Assembly: GCF_003121845.1 (NCBI RefSeq)
Contig: NZ_QEWQ01000001.1
Span: 434,001 to 498,000 of the forward strand
Length of the DNA stretch: 64,000 bases
Direction: 5' to 3'
Origin: Ignatzschineria ureiclastica
Lineage (GTDB): Bacteria > Pseudomonadota > Gammaproteobacteria > Cardiobacteriales > Wohlfahrtiimonadaceae
Both the position numbers and the translations under genes were made by a program. Positions 8,704-20,111 of the stretch are shown here, piece after piece (position 1 is the first letter of the stretch; every line of letters begins with the position of its first letter). The notes under the pieces are model-generated. The model had not been told where the DNA came from, ran no database searches, and saw only the letters and a program-made list of their open reading frames with translations.

Positions 8704-8877
8704 TATAGTAAAATAGGTTCAAAATAAGCATTATTAAAATGCCGGCGCATCGGCTGTAATAAATAAGGAAACTGTTCTATCCGGCATCTTGCAAGTGTTG
8801 TTTAGTACGCTTTTATATTTTTTGAAATCCCACAATAGCTGCTGAAAAACCATTTTTCTTAAACCAAATTTACTATA
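8704..8877 (-). repeat. MITE-like repeat, copy B (long form, 174 bp, inverted)
   Basis: The reverse complement begins TATAGTAAATTTGGTTTAAG and ends in TACTATA. Same length as copy A and alignable to it throughout, including the internal segment missing from copies C and D. It begins 3 bases after the ilvA stop, fills most of the 258-base gap between the convergent ilvA and ispH genes, and has no coding potential. The inner motifs ATGCCGG and CCGGCAT are complementary, so a transcript could fold into a stem-loop. Confidence 0.85.
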
Positions 8878-8959
8878 GATCTCTTAACTAAATACAGCTA
8901 GACACAATGAAGCCCATTTATTGAAAATGGGCTCTCTTATATCTATTTCATTTTGATGC

Positions 8960-9916
8960 TTACAGCTTTTCTTCTGAGGGTCGGAGTAATTTTGGAAGCG
9001 GAAATACAATATCTTCCTCGATGCCCGGCATATTTCCCTCTAGTTTAAAACCGGCATTTTGTAGAAACTCAATAACCTCACGCACCAATATATCCGGAGC
9101 TGAAGCCCCTGCCGTCACGCCGATTAATGTATGATTTTCAAGCCACTTCATATCAATATCCGTCGCGCGATCAATAAGGTAACTCTCCGTTCCCTCTTTT
9201 TCAGCCAATTCCCGCAAACGATTAGAGTTAGAGCTATTTTTAGAGCCTACCACTAAAATCAGATCTGTCTGTTTAGCTAAGTCTTTAACTGCATCTTGTC
9301 GATTTTGCGTTGCATAACAGATATCACTCTTTTTAGGGCCTTGAATATCAGGGAAATGCGCACGTAATGCATCGATTACTTGAGATGTATCATCGAGCGA
9401 TAATGTTGTTTGTGTCACAAAAGCTACTTTTTGGGGATCTTTAACCACTAAATGAGCGACATCATCAACAGTTTCTACTAAATGAATCGTCCCACCATAT
9501 TGAGTGTCAAACTGCCCCATCGTTCCAATCACTTCAGGATGACCTTCATGACCAATTAAAATCGTATCCATCGCATCTTTGGCAAAACGACTTACTTCTA
9601 AATGGACTTTGGTCACCAAAGGACAAGTGGCATCAAAAACCTCTAACCCCCTATTTTTAGCATCTTCTTGTACCGCTTTAGAAACACCATGAGCCGAAAA
9701 TATCACAATTTTACCATCGGGGACTTCATCCAGCTCATCCACAAAAATAGCCCCACCCGCTTTAAGCGTATCGACGACATATTTATTATGCACCACTTCA
9801 TGACGCACATAGATCGGTGCCCCAAACAGTTCAAGCGCTCGCTCTACAATCGTAATTGCCCGATCAACACCCGCACAAAATCCCCGAGGATTCGCCAAAA
9901 ATATCTTTTTAGTCAT
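8960..9916 (-). CDS. ispH: 4-hydroxy-3-methylbut-2-enyl diphosphate reductase
   Basis: Last enzyme of the MEP isoprenoid pathway, making IPP and DMAPP. 318 aa. All three iron-sulfur Cys ligands are present: Cys14 ([10 protein letters not shown]), Cys98 (DATCPL) and Cys200 (DICYAT). The substrate-binding residues align one by one with E. coli: His43, His76, and Glu128 in GHEGHPEV. The start ATG overlaps the last 8 bases of the carbonic anhydrase gene, so the two are almost certainly co-transcribed. Its 3' end faces ilvA across repeat copy B. Confidence 0.97.
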   Translation of the reverse strand: MTKKIFLANPRGFCAGVDRAITIVERALELFGAPIYVRHEVVHNKYVVDTLKAGGAIFVDELDEVPDGKIVIFSAHGVSKAVQEDAKNRGLEVFDATCPLVTKVHLEVSRFAKDAMDTILIGHEGHPEVIGTMGQFDTQYGGTIHLVETVDDVAHLVVKDPQKVAFVTQTTLSLDDTSQVIDALRAHFPDIQGPKKSDICYATQNRQDAVKDLAKQTDLILVVGSKNSSNSNRLRELAEKEGTESYLIDRATDIDMKWLENHTLIGVTAGASAPDILVREVIEFLQNAGFKLEGNMPGIEEDIVFPLPKLLRPSEEKL

Positions 9917-10535
9917 GATCTTCTATCTCTCTTTCCCCTAGTTCTTCAAGTAGATTGGTATGTTCTACATAGCCATTGACCACCGTATGTAGCTTCCCAG
10001 TGGTGGGATGAATGACTAAACCATGGACAACAACTCGACCCGGCATCAATGGATGATTCCGAATTTTATCAACAGTAAAACGGACGCTATCTGCCACGTT
10101 ATCAAATCCACGCAACCACCCATCAAGATCAATGCCGGCATTTCGAAGTGTCGTGATCGTCGCATCAGTGATTCCAAATTTACGCGCTTTATCGAGTAGA
10201 TGCTCAGGATCAAAGCCTCTCATACCACAATCGGTATGTCCAATCACCATGATCTCTTTCACATTAAATTCAAGCGCTGCAACTAATAGACTACGCATCA
10301 CTGCACCCCAGGGATGGGTAATTAATGCGCCGGCATTTTTGATCACTTTTGCATCGCCATTTTTTAGCCCCATTGCCTTTGGTAATAACTCTACAATTCG
10401 TGCATCCATGCAGGTTAAAATTGCGAGCTCTTTATTGGGATATTTATCCGTTGAAAGATTGTCATATTCCTTAGAATCCACAAATTCACGATTGTAATCT
10501 AAGATGGTTTCTAGCATTGATTTCTCATCAGCCAT
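9909..10535 (-). CDS. Beta-class carbonic anhydrase
   Basis: Cytosolic zinc enzyme interconverting CO2 and bicarbonate, 208 aa. Zinc ligands and dyad are visible: Cys42-x-Asp44-x-Arg46 (TCMDAR), then His100 and Cys103 in GHTDCGM. The glycine-rich [13 protein letters not shown] segment is also typical. The sequence style (short N-terminus, HTDCGMRGF) is that of the small beta-CA clade seen in Bacillus YtiB and Mycobacterium Rv1284, not E. coli Can, so I give no symbol. Upstream of the ATG, a TATAAT-like box lies at about 10646-10651 on the minus strand. The gene overlaps ispH by 8 bases. Confidence 0.93.
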   Translation of the reverse strand: MADEKSMLETILDYNREFVDSKEYDNLSTDKYPNKELAILTCMDARIVELLPKAMGLKNGDAKVIKNAGALITHPWGAVMRSLLVAALEFNVKEIMVIGHTDCGMRGFDPEHLLDKARKFGITDATITTLRNAGIDLDGWLRGFDNVADSVRFTVDKIRNHPLMPGRVVVHGLVIHPTTGKLHTVVNGYVEHTNLLEELGEREIEDHD

Positions 10536-10744
10536 ATTTTCTATCCTGTAATATCTCTAATAATGGCAACTGTAATACCCTAGGCCACTACTATATTCAT
10601 TTGATAAAATTGATTCTATAAAAAATAACCCTCAACTTAAGCCCCATTATAAGACCTCAGCGAGGATTATTCCTAAATATTCACTTTATTCATTATTGTA
10701 ATCGGTAATCGCCGGCTCAATTCAATGATCTGGCATTTTAACCA

Positions 10745-11275
10745 TTATTCGTCCTCTTGAATTTTACGTCGTTTTTCCGTTATAGAAGAGAGAATAATAA
10801 AACCAACGCCTACTGTAACAAAAATATCTGCCACATTAAAAATGGGGAAATGATACTGACCATAATAGACATGGATGAAATCGATCACATGCCCTAAGGC
10901 AACGCGATCTATTAAATTCCCAATCGCCCCCACTAATACTGAAGCCAAACCAATTCGAAGCAGCTGCTCCTGAGGCTTTGTTCGACGTATCCAGAAGAAA
11001 AGGATAATGGCAATCAAAGTGGTAATCCCAATAAAGAACCAACGTTGCCACCCTTCTTGATCTGCTAAGAAACTAAAAGCAGCGCCAGGATTATAGACAA
11101 GCGTCCAATTGAGAAAAGGGAGTACGGGTACACTCTGCCCATAGAGCAGTAGATGTTCAGCCGCATACTTGCTACCGATATCGAGTAACACCCCAGCTAC
11201 CACAAAGAGTGACCAGAAAATCATATTCACTGGTCTCCCCTGTTTGCCATCATTCGCTTTTCGACGACTATGCAT
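10745..11275 (-). CDS. lspA: Lipoprotein signal peptidase (signal peptidase II)
   Basis: Inner-membrane aspartyl protease that removes prolipoprotein signal peptides. 176 aa with four hydrophobic segments. The catalytic pair is Asp123 (GNLIDRV) and Asp150 (NVADIFV), and the conserved NPGAAFSFL is at about residues 62-70. The ATG overlaps the ileS stop in ATGCATAG (8 bases), a common ileS-lspA arrangement. About 17 extra charged residues precede the first helix, so an internal start is conceivable, but the overlap argues for this one. Confidence 0.96.
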   Translation of the reverse strand: MHSRRKANDGKQGRPVNMIFWSLFVVAGVLLDIGSKYAAEHLLLYGQSVPVLPFLNWTLVYNPGAAFSFLADQEGWQRWFFIGITTLIAIILFFWIRRTKPQEQLLRIGLASVLVGAIGNLIDRVALGHVIDFIHVYYGQYHFPIFNVADIFVTVGVGFIILSSITEKRRKIQEDE

Positions 11276-14132
11276 AGTGACGATCTTCCCCTTCAGGACT
11301 TAAATTTTCTACGCAGCGATCACATAATTCAGGATGTTCAGGATGTTTTCCAACCTCTTCCCGATGATGCCAGCATCTAACACACTTATGATACTCATCA
11401 CCTAATGCCGTCACTTTAACCGCAAATTTTGTTCCCTCTAACTCCTGGACAGGCAATGATTCTTCCCGCTCAGCCAAAGGTTTAAGATCTGCATAAGATG
11501 AAAGTAGCACAAAGCGTAATTCATCTTCTAAACGAGCAATATCTGCAAAGAGTGCATCATCTGCGTAAACTGTAATCCCTGTTTGTAAAGATGAACCGAC
11601 TTTACCTTCTGTCCGTAATTGTTCAATCTGCTTCGCAGCTTCACGACGAACTTCCAATAATCGATTCCAATAAGCGGTATCGAATGGTGTACCTTCTTCT
11701 AACGGTACAAGCCCATCATAAAATTCCGTTAAATAGACAGATTCTAAACGAGCATTACCACGATCACGCATTGCTTGCCATACTTCTTCTGCCGTAAAGG
11801 TCAAAATAGGTGCCATCCAGCGAACTAACGCTTCTAATACATGGTAGAGTGCAGTTTGGGCTGAACGACGGGCTAAAGATTCTTTTGCCGCTGTATATTG
11901 ACGATCTTTAATAATATCAAGATAGAAACTACCTAAATCAATTGAACAGAAATATTGTAATTTCTGATAGACATTATGGAATGAATACTCAAGATAAGCC
12001 TCTTTGATCTCTTCTTGAATTTGCAGTGCTCTCGCTACAATCCAACGGTCAAGCGGTAACATCTCATCAAATGAAACCCCATTGGTCGCTAAATCAAATT
12101 CATTGGTATTCGCTAACAAGAAGCGAACCGTATTACGAATACGACGATAGGTTTCAGAAGTACGCTTCAAAATCTCATCAGAAACAGGAATCTCTCCACG
12201 ATAATCTGTCGAGGAAACCCACAGGCGAAGTACATCTGCCCCCATCTTATCGATCACATCTGCAGGCTCTACACCATTACCGAGTGATTTAGACATCTTC
12301 CGGCCATTCGCATCGACCGTAAAACCATGAGTCAATAATGCTTTATAAGGTGCAACACCATTAATTGCCACAGAAGTAATAATCGATGAATTGAACCAGC
12401 CACGATGTTGATCCGATCCTTCAAGATAGAGGTCTGCAGGATATGCTAATTCAGGACGACGTCCTAATACGCTAAAATGCGTTGTTCCTGAGTCAAACCA
12501 GACATCTAGTGTATCTGTGTTTTTCTGATAGTGCGCGGCTTCTTCCGCAGGAAGATAATCTTCTACTGTTGCACCAAACCACGCTTCAAGACCTTTTTCC
12601 CGAATACGATCGGCAACATTTTCCATCAATTCATCAGTACGTGGATGAAGCTCGCCACTCTCTTTATGTAGGAAGAATGGAATAGGCACGCCCCAGTAAC
12701 GTTGACGTGAAATACACCAATCACCACGACCTTCAATCATGCCGTAAAGACGTTCTCTTCCCCAAGTTGGGATAAATTGAACTTGGTCAATTTGATCCAA
12801 AACCTCTTGACGAAGCCCCTGTTTATCCATGCTAATAAACCATTGTGGGGTTGCCCGATAGATTGTCGGTGTTTTATGGCGCCAACAATGAGCATAGCTA
12901 TGGGTAATTTTACCGCTATGAATTAGGATGCCTTTCTCTGTTAAGAAAGCAATCATCTCGGGCTCAATACCGCGAATATTTTTACCACCAAAATGGGGCA
13001 CAGTCTGAATATAGGTACCGTCCCCTAAAACAGGATTTTCAAACTCAATACCATATTTAAGCGCAACAGCATAGTCTTCTTCACCATGTGCAGGCGCAGT
13101 ATGTACAAAGCCAGTACCGGCATCTAAGGTCACATGATCACCTAAGATAACAGGTACATCTTTATCTTCAATAGGATGACGAAGCTTGATGCCTTCAACC
13201 GCTTTCCCTTCAAATTCAGCCAGAATCTCTAACTGACAATCCCAACTTTTTTCAAGTGCTTCAACTAAATCACGGGCAACAAGATACTCTTTACCATCTT
13301 TACGAACAAGTGCATAAATAAAATCAGCATTTGCTGAAACAGCGGCATTACCTGGTAATGTCCAAGGTGTCGTTGTCCAAATTACAACGGCCACATCATC
13401 TGATACTGCATGATTAATACGCTTCGCTAAATCCGCACTGTCCACAACAGGAAATGCAACATCGATACTATAAGAGACCTTATCGGCATACTCTACTTCA
13501 GCTTCCGCTAGTGAAGAACCACAATCTAAACACCAATGTACAGGGCGAGCACCTTTTTCAAGATGACCTTTTTTCACAATCTCTTTGAGTGCTAAAACAA
13601 TATCTGCTTCAGTATCTTGATTCATCGTCAAATAAGGTTTTTCTTCATAAGAGAGAACGCCTAAACGTTTGAAACCTTTTGCTTGAATGGCAACTTGTGT
13701 TCCTGCAAATTCCCGACATTTCTCCCGGAATTGTGCTGGTGTTAACTGATCACCGACTTTACCAAATTTCTTCTCGACCACCAGTTCGATTGGTAGACCA
13801 TGACAATCCCAACCCGCCACATAAGGTGAATCAAATCCTAATTGGCCACGAGATTTAACAATAATATCTTTTAAAATTTTATTAACTGCGTGCCCAAGAT
13901 GAATCGCACCATTGGCATATGGAGGGCCATCATGTAGGATAAATTTAGGTTTACCAGCAAAGAGTTCACGCTGTTTATGGTAAAGATCAATCTGATCCCA
14001 GTACTCAATAAATTCAGGCTCACGCTTTGGCAAGTTCCCGCGCATCGGGAAATCTGTTTCGGGTAAGTTTAAAGTATCACGATATACGTGATCATTTTTT
14101 TCTTCACTCTTATTTACTTTACTCACGTTCAC
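11268..14132 (-). CDS. ileS: Isoleucine--tRNA ligase
   Basis: Class Ia aminoacyl-tRNA synthetase, 954 aa as drawn. HIGH motif at HLGH (residues 78-81 in [12 protein letters not shown]), KMSKS motif in [11 protein letters not shown]1 editing domain with the [14 protein letters not shown] strand and the [14 protein letters not shown] site. A C-terminal zinc finger ([14 protein letters not shown]...CDRC) marks the bacterial long form. The drawn start is GTG at 14132. A second GTG at 14126 has better spacing from AGGAT and would remove two residues. ribF ends 3 bases upstream. Confidence 0.96.
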   Translation of the reverse strand: MNVSKVNKSEEKNDHVYRDTLNLPETDFPMRGNLPKREPEFIEYWDQIDLYHKQRELFAGKPKFILHDGPPYANGAIHLGHAVNKILKDIIVKSRGQLGFDSPYVAGWDCHGLPIELVVEKKFGKVGDQLTPAQFREKCREFAGTQVAIQAKGFKRLGVLSYEEKPYLTMNQDTEADIVLALKEIVKKGHLEKGARPVHWCLDCGSSLAEAEVEYADKVSYSIDVAFPVVDSADLAKRINHAVSDDVAVVIWTTTPWTLPGNAAVSANADFIYALVRKDGKEYLVARDLVEALEKSWDCQLEILAEFEGKAVEGIKLRHPIEDKDVPVILGDHVTLDAGTGFVHTAPAHGEEDYAVALKYGIEFENPVLGDGTYIQTVPHFGGKNIRGIEPEMIAFLTEKGILIHSGKITHSYAHCWRHKTPTIYRATPQWFISMDKQGLRQEVLDQIDQVQFIPTWGRERLYGMIEGRGDWCISRQRYWGVPIPFFLHKESGELHPRTDELMENVADRIREKGLEAWFGATVEDYLPAEEAAHYQKNTDTLDVWFDSGTTHFSVLGRRPELAYPADLYLEGSDQHRGWFNSSIITSVAINGVAPYKALLTHGFTVDANGRKMSKSLGNGVEPADVIDKMGADVLRLWVSSTDYRGEIPVSDEILKRTSETYRRIRNTVRFLLANTNEFDLATNGVSFDEMLPLDRWIVARALQIQEEIKEAYLEYSFHNVYQKLQYFCSIDLGSFYLDIIKDRQYTAAKESLARRSAQTALYHVLEALVRWMAPILTFTAEEVWQAMRDRGNARLESVYLTEFYDGLVPLEEGTPFDTAYWNRLLEVRREAAKQIEQLRTEGKVGSSLQTGITVYADDALFADIARLEDELRFVLLSSYADLKPLAEREESLPVQELEGTKFAVKVTALGDEYHKCVRCWHHREEVGKHPEHPELCDRCVENLSPEGEDRHYA

Positions 14133-14135
14133 ATC

Positions 14136-15077
14136 CTACTTTAGAAGATTGAAATAATCTCTTGAAACTTGAGCATCTGCGAGAATTTGCGCCTTTAACG
14201 CCTCTAAATTCTCAAAACGACGCTCATCACGAATTTTTGATAAAAACTGTACACTGACATCGGCTCCATACAGATTCCGATTAATATCATGTAAGTGTAC
14301 TTCTAAATTGGGCTTAATGCCATTCACAGTTGGTCTATAACCAATATTAGCAACACCATTTAATTGCTCACCCGTTTTACAAAGTGTCGCATAAACATTA
14401 TAAACACCTGTAAAGAGTGGTTTAAAACGTTTTAAAGGTAAATTAATCGTCGCGGTCCCTAATGTTCTTGCCAATTGATTACCATAGACAACTCGACTAA
14501 TCATCGTATAAGGTCTGCCAAGATAGAGTGTCGCTTGATTAAAATTAGATTCTGCTAATGCTGATCGGATAAGGGTTGATGAGATACGCGTATCACCAAT
14601 ATAGTAATAATCCTCCTTGATTACTTCAAAAGGATAGATACGAGAAGCCTCTAAAAGATCTTGATATGAACCTGTCGCTTTGATCCCAAAACGAAAATCA
14701 TCGCCAACGACAATCCCCTTAACACCTAATGTTTCTACTAAGAAATGTTGAATAAATTGCGCAGGTGTCCATTCCCGCACGGCATGAGTAAAGGGTAGAA
14801 TAATGACCTCATCAACCGCGTCATACTCTTTTAAGAAAATCAGCTTTTCTTTCAAGGACATAATTCGTCCAGGCGCCTTATCCCCTAAGAAAAACTCATG
14901 AGGTAGAGGTTCAAAGGTGATCAATGTCCGCTTTGCATCAGGATAGCGCAATGCGAGTTCATTCAACCTTGCTAATAATTTTTGGTGCCCCAAATGTACA
15001 CCATCAAAAGCCCCTAATGTTACTACACGAGGGACATTAGGTGTGTTTTGAGCGTCGCGATAAAAGAAAAAATCCAT
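14136..15077 (-). CDS. ribF: Bifunctional riboflavin kinase / FAD synthetase
   Basis: Converts riboflavin to FMN and FAD. About 313 aa from the ATG at 15077 (MDFFFYRD); an upstream in-frame TTG adds only five residues and lies too close to the terminator at 15094. The N-terminal FAD-synthetase nucleotidyltransferase has GAFDGVHLGHQKLL, GVVVGDDFRFG-like GIVVGDDFRFG, and the ISSTLIRSAL motif. The C-terminal flavokinase shows GRPYTM followed by GTATINLPLKR and a GVANIGYRPTVNG strand. It is the first gene of the ribF-ileS-lspA run. No strong ribosome-binding site was seen. Confidence 0.95.
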   Translation of the reverse strand: MDFFFYRDAQNTPNVPRVVTLGAFDGVHLGHQKLLARLNELALRYPDAKRTLITFEPLPHEFFLGDKAPGRIMSLKEKLIFLKEYDAVDEVIILPFTHAVREWTPAQFIQHFLVETLGVKGIVVGDDFRFGIKATGSYQDLLEASRIYPFEVIKEDYYYIGDTRISSTLIRSALAESNFNQATLYLGRPYTMISRVVYGNQLARTLGTATINLPLKRFKPLFTGVYNVYATLCKTGEQLNGVANIGYRPTVNGIKPNLEVHLHDINRNLYGADVSVQFLSKIRDERRFENLEALKAQILADAQVSRDYFNLLK

Positions 15078-15093
15078 ATTTTGACCATTCAAT

Positions 15094-15121
15094 AAAAAAG
15101 CCGGCTATAAAATAACCGGCT
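15094..15121 (-). terminator. Intrinsic terminator of the alpha (rpsM-rplQ) operon
   Basis: Read on the minus strand, AGCCGG and CCGGCT pair around an 11-base loop and are followed by TTTTTTATTG. It lies 18 bases after the rplQ stop and just before ribF, so it separates ribosomal from ribF-ileS transcription. Confidence 0.85.
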
Positions 15122-15138
15122 AATAATTAATATTGGGT

Positions 15139-15522
15139 TTAGCTGGCATCAGCTTGAGTTTTCGCTGGGCGATCTACAAGCTCAATATATGCCATTGGTG
15201 CATTGTCTCCTGGACGGAAACCGCACTTCATGATGCGAAGGTAACCACCTTGACGATCTTTGAAAAGTGGACCATAAACTTCGAAAAGTTTTTGAACCAT
15301 TTCACGAGATCTTAATGCAGCAAATGCTTTACGGCGATTTGCAACAGTATCTACTTTCGCTAAAGTGATTAAAGGTTCAACGATACCACGAAGCTCTTTT
15401 GCTTTTGGTACAGTTGTTTTGATGATTTCATGTTCAAGAATAGATACTGACATATTTTTGAACATAGCCTTTCTATGTGCTGAAGTGCGACTAAATGCAC
15501 GACCTGCTTTACGATGACGCAT
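15139..15522 (-). CDS. rplQ: 50S ribosomal protein L17
   Basis: 127 aa, begins [20 protein letters not shown] as L17 does, followed by the [18 protein letters not shown] core. Last gene of the alpha operon, 29 bases after rpoA; an intrinsic terminator follows at once. L17 lies near the exit tunnel of the large subunit. Nothing unusual. Confidence 0.98.
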   Translation of the reverse strand: MRHRKAGRAFSRTSAHRKAMFKNMSVSILEHEIIKTTVPKAKELRGIVEPLITLAKVDTVANRRKAFAALRSREMVQKLFEVYGPLFKDRQGGYLRIMKCGFRPGDNAPMAYIELVDRPAKTQADAS

Positions 15523-15551
15523 TGTTATACTTCCTATTCAATAAATTAAAA

Positions 15552-16556
15552 TTATGCTGGTGGTTTTGTCGTATCTAAACTAGGTGGTGGCCAGTTATCT
15601 AGCGTCATACCTAATGATAAACCATATTGAGCCAACACATCTTTAATCTCTGTTAATGATTTCTTACCAAGATTAGGTGTTTTAAGTAGTTCTGTCTCTG
15701 TTTTCTGAATCAGATCACCGATGTAGTACACGCTCTCTGCTTTCAGGCAGTTTGCAGAGCGAACAGTCAATTCTAAATCATCAACAGGTCTCAATAATGT
15801 AGGATCAATCTCGAACTCTGGCTCTTCCTGAACAGGCTCTTCTTCCGGCATTGCTTTCAAGTCTACAAAAACACTTAATTGTTCATGTAAAATTGTTGCC
15901 GCATTACGAATTGCTTGTTCTGGATCTAATGTGCCATTCGTTTCAAGTGCAATCACTAACTTATCTAAGTCTGTACGTTGTTCAACACGAGCTGACTCAA
16001 CGCGATAACTCACACGATTCACTGGACTAAAAGTAGTATCTAACCGGAATAAACCTAAAGCAGAAGAGGCATTCTCACCCGCTTCGATTTCACGATTAGC
16101 AGCAGTGCTATAGCCTCTGCCACTCTCTACTTTTAAACGCATTTTCAACGAACCACTTGAAGTTAAATTTGCAATGACATGTTCTGGATTAATGATTTCC
16201 ACATTATGTGGAACTTCCAAATCACCTGCTAAAACAGGGCCTTTGCTCTTCTTCTCTAAAGTGATATACGCTTCAGGTGCATCATGTAATATGATTGCAA
16301 TACCTTTGAGATTTTGCAGAAGATCAATAACATCTTCTTGCATACCTGGAATTGCAGAGTACTCTTTAGAAACACCCTCTATCTCACATTCTGTAATCGC
16401 TGCACCTGGCATCGAAGATAGCAGAATACGACGAAGTGCATTCCCGAGTGTATGCGCAAACCCCCGCTCAAGAGGTTCTAACGAAATTTCAGAGAAATGA
16501 TTTTCGTCGGTTTTGATCTCCACAATACGTGGAGTTAACAACTCATTTAAAGCCAT
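15552..16556 (-). CDS. rpoA: DNA-directed RNA polymerase subunit alpha
   Basis: 334 aa (E. coli 329). The N-terminal assembly domain (to about residue 235) contains [21 protein letters not shown]. An acidic linker rich in Glu and Pro ([14 protein letters not shown]) follows, then the C-terminal domain (about 250-320) that contacts UP elements and activators, with the helix [15 protein letters not shown]. Lies between rpsD and rplQ, the standard alpha-operon position. The protein ends in a short Pro-rich tail. Confidence 0.98.
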   Translation of the reverse strand: MALNELLTPRIVEIKTDENHFSEISLEPLERGFAHTLGNALRRILLSSMPGAAITECEIEGVSKEYSAIPGMQEDVIDLLQNLKGIAIILHDAPEAYITLEKKSKGPVLAGDLEVPHNVEIINPEHVIANLTSSGSLKMRLKVESGRGYSTAANREIEAGENASSALGLFRLDTTFSPVNRVSYRVESARVEQRTDLDKLVIALETNGTLDPEQAIRNAATILHEQLSVFVDLKAMPEEEPVQEEPEFEIDPTLLRPVDDLELTVRSANCLKAESVYYIGDLIQKTETELLKTPNLGKKSLTEIKDVLAQYGLSLGMTLDNWPPPSLDTTKPPA

Positions 16557-16616
16557 ATGTACTTACCCGATTGATCTAAAATAATAAGAAGGAACGAAAT
16601 AAAACCAATATGCTTA

Positions 16617-17237
16617 TTATTTTGAGTACAGCTCAACTACTAATGACTCGTTAATATCCGCTGGTAAATCCGAACGTTCAGGAACGCGTTTAAATTCGCC
16701 TTCCATTTTTGTTTTATCAACTGAAACCCAGTCAACAAGACCATTCGCTTCGGCAAGTTCCATAGCATAAGCAATACGTGCTTGCTTTTTAGAGCGTTCT
16801 CTAATAGAGACTGTATCCGTTGGTTTTAATTGGTAAGAAGGAATATTCACCTTTTCACCATTCACTAAAATTGAGTTGTGGCTTACTAACTGACGCGCTT
16901 CTGCACGAGTTGAAGCAAATCCCATACGATAAACTACGTTATCTAAACGGCTTTCAAGGATCGAAAGAAGATTTTCACCTGTTGAACCTTTACGTCTATC
17001 CGCTTCTTTATAATAAAGATGGAATTGTTTCTCTAATAAACCATAAATTCTTTTAAGTTTTTGTTTTTCACGTAATTGCAAACCGTAGTCAGATGTACGA
17101 CCTGGTTTTGCACCGTGTTGACCTGGCGCCTTGTCATGATGACATTTCGATTCGAATGAACGAGCGCTAGATTTTAAGTGAAGATCAGTACCTTCACGTC
17201 TTGCTAATTTACATTTTGGGCCAATATAACGTGCCAT
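16617..17237 (-). CDS. rpsD: 30S ribosomal protein S4
   Basis: 206 aa, begins [19 protein letters not shown], with the S4 RNA-binding domain from about residue 96 ([25 protein letters not shown]). Primary 16S rRNA binder; in E. coli it also represses the alpha operon by binding the rpsM leader. The N-terminus lacks the four-Cys zinc site of some paralogues (C- form). Confidence 0.98.
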   Translation of the reverse strand: MARYIGPKCKLARREGTDLHLKSSARSFESKCHHDKAPGQHGAKPGRTSDYGLQLREKQKLKRIYGLLEKQFHLYYKEADRRKGSTGENLLSILESRLDNVVYRMGFASTRAEARQLVSHNSILVNGEKVNIPSYQLKPTDTVSIRERSKKQARIAYAMELAEANGLVDWVSVDKTKMEGEFKRVPERSDLPADINESLVVELYSK

Positions 17238-17264
17238 GACTAATAATACTCCTTAAAAATTGAA

Positions 17265-17654
17265 TTACACTCTGCGCTTTTTAGGCGGACGACAACCATT
17301 GTGAGGAATAGGTGTCACATCAGAGATACTAGTGATTTTATAGCCAATCGCATTAAGGGCTCTTACTGCAGAGTCACGACCAGGGCCAGGACCACTGATA
17401 TTAACATCCAAATTTTTAAGACCATATTCTTGTGCAACTGTTCCCGCTCTTTCTGCTGCTACTTGCGCTGCGAAAGGCGTAGATTTTCTTGAACCACGGA
17501 AACCTGATCCACCGGCTGTTGCCCATGAAAGTACGTTTCCTTGACGGTCAGAAATAGTCACGATTGTATTGTTGAAAGATGCTTGTACATGTGCGATGCC
17601 ATCTACAACACTTCTTCTAACACGCTTACGCGTTTTAACTGAAGGTTTTGCCAT
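17265..17654 (-). CDS. rpsK: 30S ribosomal protein S11
   Basis: 129 aa, with [22 protein letters not shown] and the C-terminal [19 protein letters not shown] signature. Component of the 30S platform. Between rpsM (22 bases upstream) and rpsD, as expected for the alpha operon. Confidence 0.98.
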   Translation of the reverse strand: MAKPSVKTRKRVRRSVVDGIAHVQASFNNTIVTISDRQGNVLSWATAGGSGFRGSRKSTPFAAQVAAERAGTVAQEYGLKNLDVNISGPGPGRDSAVRALNAIGYKITSISDVTPIPHNGCRPPKKRRV

Positions 17655-17676
17655 TTTTTAATATTTCCTTAACAAA

Positions 17677-18030
17677 TTATTTAACTAGTCTTCTAGGACC
17701 TTTACGAGTACGAGCATTAGTTTTCGTACGTTGTCCTCTTAAAGGTAAGCTACGACGATGACGGATGCCTCTGTAGCAACCAAGATCCATCAAACGTTTA
17801 ATGCTTAAAGAAACTTCACGACGTAAGTCTCCCTCTACGACATATTCCCCAACGCTTGCACGAAGTGCATCGATTTGGGCATCTGTTAAGTCTTTAACTT
17901 TTGTAGTAGGCTCAACTGCAGCTGCTGCACAGATTGCTTTAGCGCGAGTTGGTCCAACTCCATAAATAGATTGCAGTGAAATAATCACATGCTTTTGTAC
18001 TGGTATATTGATACCTGCTATACGTGCCAT
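17677..18030 (-). CDS. rpsM: 30S ribosomal protein S13
   Basis: 117 aa, begins [19 protein letters not shown], with the helix-two-turn-helix region and the basic tail [17 protein letters not shown] that reaches the P-site. First gene of the alpha operon. The 68 bases between rpmJ and rpsM are where an S4-binding pseudoknot would sit in E. coli; I could not establish one. Confidence 0.98.
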   Translation of the reverse strand: MARIAGINIPVQKHVIISLQSIYGVGPTRAKAICAAAAVEPTTKVKDLTDAQIDALRASVGEYVVEGDLRREVSLSIKRLMDLGCYRGIRHRRSLPLRGQRTKTNARTRKGPRRLVK

Positions 18031-18098
18031 ATAAAACCTATCCTAAATATCTATCAAGCAGAACATTCTACCTGATAATTAAAATTTACACAATATTA

Positions 18099-18212
18099 TT
18101 AGCCTTGACGTTGCTTATGACGACCATCTTCGCAAATAACTCTCACAACACCACTGCGTTTTACAATCTTACACTTGCGGCATATTTTCTTAACCGACGC
18201 TCTTACTTTCAT
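18099..18212 (-). CDS. rpmJ: 50S ribosomal protein L36
   Basis: A 37-codon frame on the minus strand encodes [20 protein letters not shown] followed by a [17 protein letters not shown] tail. The C-x2-C...C-x4-H zinc set marks the classic zinc-binding L36. Sits between secY and rpsM, its usual place at the end of the spc operon. Too short for most ORF finders, but unmistakable. Confidence 0.97.
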   Translation of the reverse strand: MKVRASVKKICRKCKIVKRSGVVRVICEDGRHKQRQG

Positions 18213-18235
18213 TTACTTTACTCCAATTAATTTTA

Positions 18236-19660
18236 TTAAAAGTTTGGTGGGGTACCATTCAATGCTGAACTAATGTTGGCTTTTTTCATTAAAGACTCAT
18301 ATTGCTGAGACATTAACAATGCTTGAATTTGTGTTACTAAATCCATAACCACAACTACTGCGATCAGAATAGAAGTACCACCAAAATACATCTGCACAGG
18401 ACTGATGCCGTTGAATAGCTCAGGTAATAAACAGATAATCGTAATATAGAGAGATCCCCACAATGTAATACGCGTTAATACTCTATCTAAATATTGCGAT
18501 GTATGAATACCTGGTCTAATCCCGGGAATAAATCCACCATTTTTCTTAAGATTCTCAGCGGTTTCTTTAGAATTAAACTGAAGAGCCGTATAGAAGAAAC
18601 AGAAGAAGATGATGAGCGCTGCGAATAAAATCATATAGGCAGGCTGTCCAATGGAGAAGTATTTTACTCCATAAAATCCGAGCTTATTAAGTGTCAAGGA
18701 TACATAATAGCTAAAGCTCCCCCAAAGCCCTGTATCCGCGTCAGTCAATTCAGGCACGTTAATTTTGCTTAAACCAGTACTAATTGTATAAACAAAAGAT
18801 AGGAATGCCGAACCGAAGATTGCAGGAATTACACCTGACATATTGAGTTTTAATGGTAAATGATTCGTTTGGTTCCCCAAAGACATCATTCTACCTTGCT
18901 GACGTCTTGCATATTGGATTGTGATTCTGCGTTGTCCTCTTTCGATGAAGACAATGGCAAAGATAACAGCAAAAACCAATAAGAATAGAACAACAAGGAG
19001 TAACCACATTGCGCCACCTTGGGTGGTAGCAGTTTCAAATAGGAAAGCAACCGATGAAGGAATACCCATAAGGATACTTGCAAAGATGATCATTGAAATA
19101 CCATTACCAATTCCTCTTTCTGTAATCTGCTCTCCTAGCCACACCAAGAACATTGTTCCTGTGACAAGCGTTAAAGTGGAGAGAGAGACGAAAAGGACTG
19201 GCGGAATCACAACGAGTTCAGCGTTTACAAACCCACCGTTCATAATTGCAATAGAATAGACAACTCCTTGTACTAGACCAAATGCAATCGTCATATAGCG
19301 AGTGTACTGCGTCATTTTACGACGACCTGCTTCCCCTTCTTTCTTCAACTGCTCTAATGGTGAATACACCACTGATAACAACTGAATGACAATCGATGCT
19401 GTAATGTAAGGCATAACACCTAACATAAAGACCGACATTTTCTCGAATGCACCACCCGAGAAGAGATTAATCATTGCAGATATACCACCTTGCTGACCTT
19501 GCTGTTCCATTACTTGTGATAATGTCACAGCATCGATACCTGGCAATGTGATATAGACACCAATTCTATAAACAACTAATGCCAAGACTAAAAACCATAG
19601 TCTTGACAAAAGTCCCGAAAAACGTCCGAGGTTACTAGCCCCTATTTGATTTTTTTGCAT
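18236..19660 (-). CDS. secY: Preprotein translocase subunit SecY
   Basis: Core channel of the Sec translocon, ten transmembrane helices, 474 aa, about 30 more than E. coli SecY (443). Conserved features: GIYITLPGI-like VYRIGVYITLPGID at the N-terminus, the second-helix plug region after SGGAFEKMSVFMLGVMPYITASI, QLLSVVYSPLEQLKKEGEAGRRK, and PGIRPG in the C4-C5 loop. Some of the extra length lies in the periplasmic loop before helix 8 (around NVPELTDADTGLW...NKLGFYGVKYF). In the spc operon after rplO, 2 bases apart. Confidence 0.98.
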   Translation of the reverse strand: MQKNQIGASNLGRFSGLLSRLWFLVLALVVYRIGVYITLPGIDAVTLSQVMEQQGQQGGISAMINLFSGGAFEKMSVFMLGVMPYITASIVIQLLSVVYSPLEQLKKEGEAGRRKMTQYTRYMTIAFGLVQGVVYSIAIMNGGFVNAELVVIPPVLFVSLSTLTLVTGTMFLVWLGEQITERGIGNGISMIIFASILMGIPSSVAFLFETATTQGGAMWLLLVVLFLLVFAVIFAIVFIERGQRRITIQYARRQQGRMMSLGNQTNHLPLKLNMSGVIPAIFGSAFLSFVYTISTGLSKINVPELTDADTGLWGSFSYYVSLTLNKLGFYGVKYFSIGQPAYMILFAALIIFFCFFYTALQFNSKETAENLKKNGGFIPGIRPGIHTSQYLDRVLTRITLWGSLYITIICLLPELFNGISPVQMYFGGTSILIAVVVVMDLVTQIQALLMSQQYESLMKKANISSALNGTPPNF

Positions 19661-19662
19661 AT

Positions 19663-20097
19663 TTACTCTTCAACAGAGCCGCCAGCAGCCTCGATAGCAG
19701 CCTTAGCCCCTTTAGTAACACTAATACCTTTCAAGGTGATTGCTTTATTGATCTCACCTGAAAGCATAACTTTAGCACGAGTATATTTTGCTGAGATTAG
19801 ATTGCTTTCAATCAATGATGCAAAAGTGACTTCATTGCCCGCTACTTTGTTAAGTGCTGATAAAGGCACTTCCACTGTAACTAGACCAATTCTAGAGTTA
19901 AAGCCCACTTTTGGCAATCTTCTTTGTAGAGGTTGTTGACCACCCTCAAACCCAACTTTGTGATATCCACCAGATCTAGAATGTTGACCTTTATGACCGC
20001 GACCTGCAGTTTTACCGAGGCCTGAACCACAACCACGTCCTACACGGCGTCTATTAGTCTTACTTCCAAATGCAGGTTTTAATGTATTTAATTTCAT
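19663..20097 (-). CDS. rplO: 50S ribosomal protein L15
   Basis: 144 aa, begins [22 protein letters not shown] with the glycine-rich [21 protein letters not shown] stretch that threads through 23S rRNA. Between rpmD and secY. Normal length and position. Confidence 0.98.
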   Translation of the reverse strand: MKLNTLKPAFGSKTNRRRVGRGCGSGLGKTAGRGHKGQHSRSGGYHKVGFEGGQQPLQRRLPKVGFNSRIGLVTVEVPLSALNKVAGNEVTFASLIESNLISAKYTRAKVMLSGEINKAITLKGISVTKGAKAAIEAAGGSVEE

Positions 20098-20111
20098 TGT
20101 TATACCAATCC

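Noticed and set aside
10132-10497. A 121-codon plus-strand frame opposite the carbonic anhydrase gene
   Set aside because: The opposite strand carries a complete beta-carbonic anhydrase with all zinc ligands; the plus frame shows no known motif.
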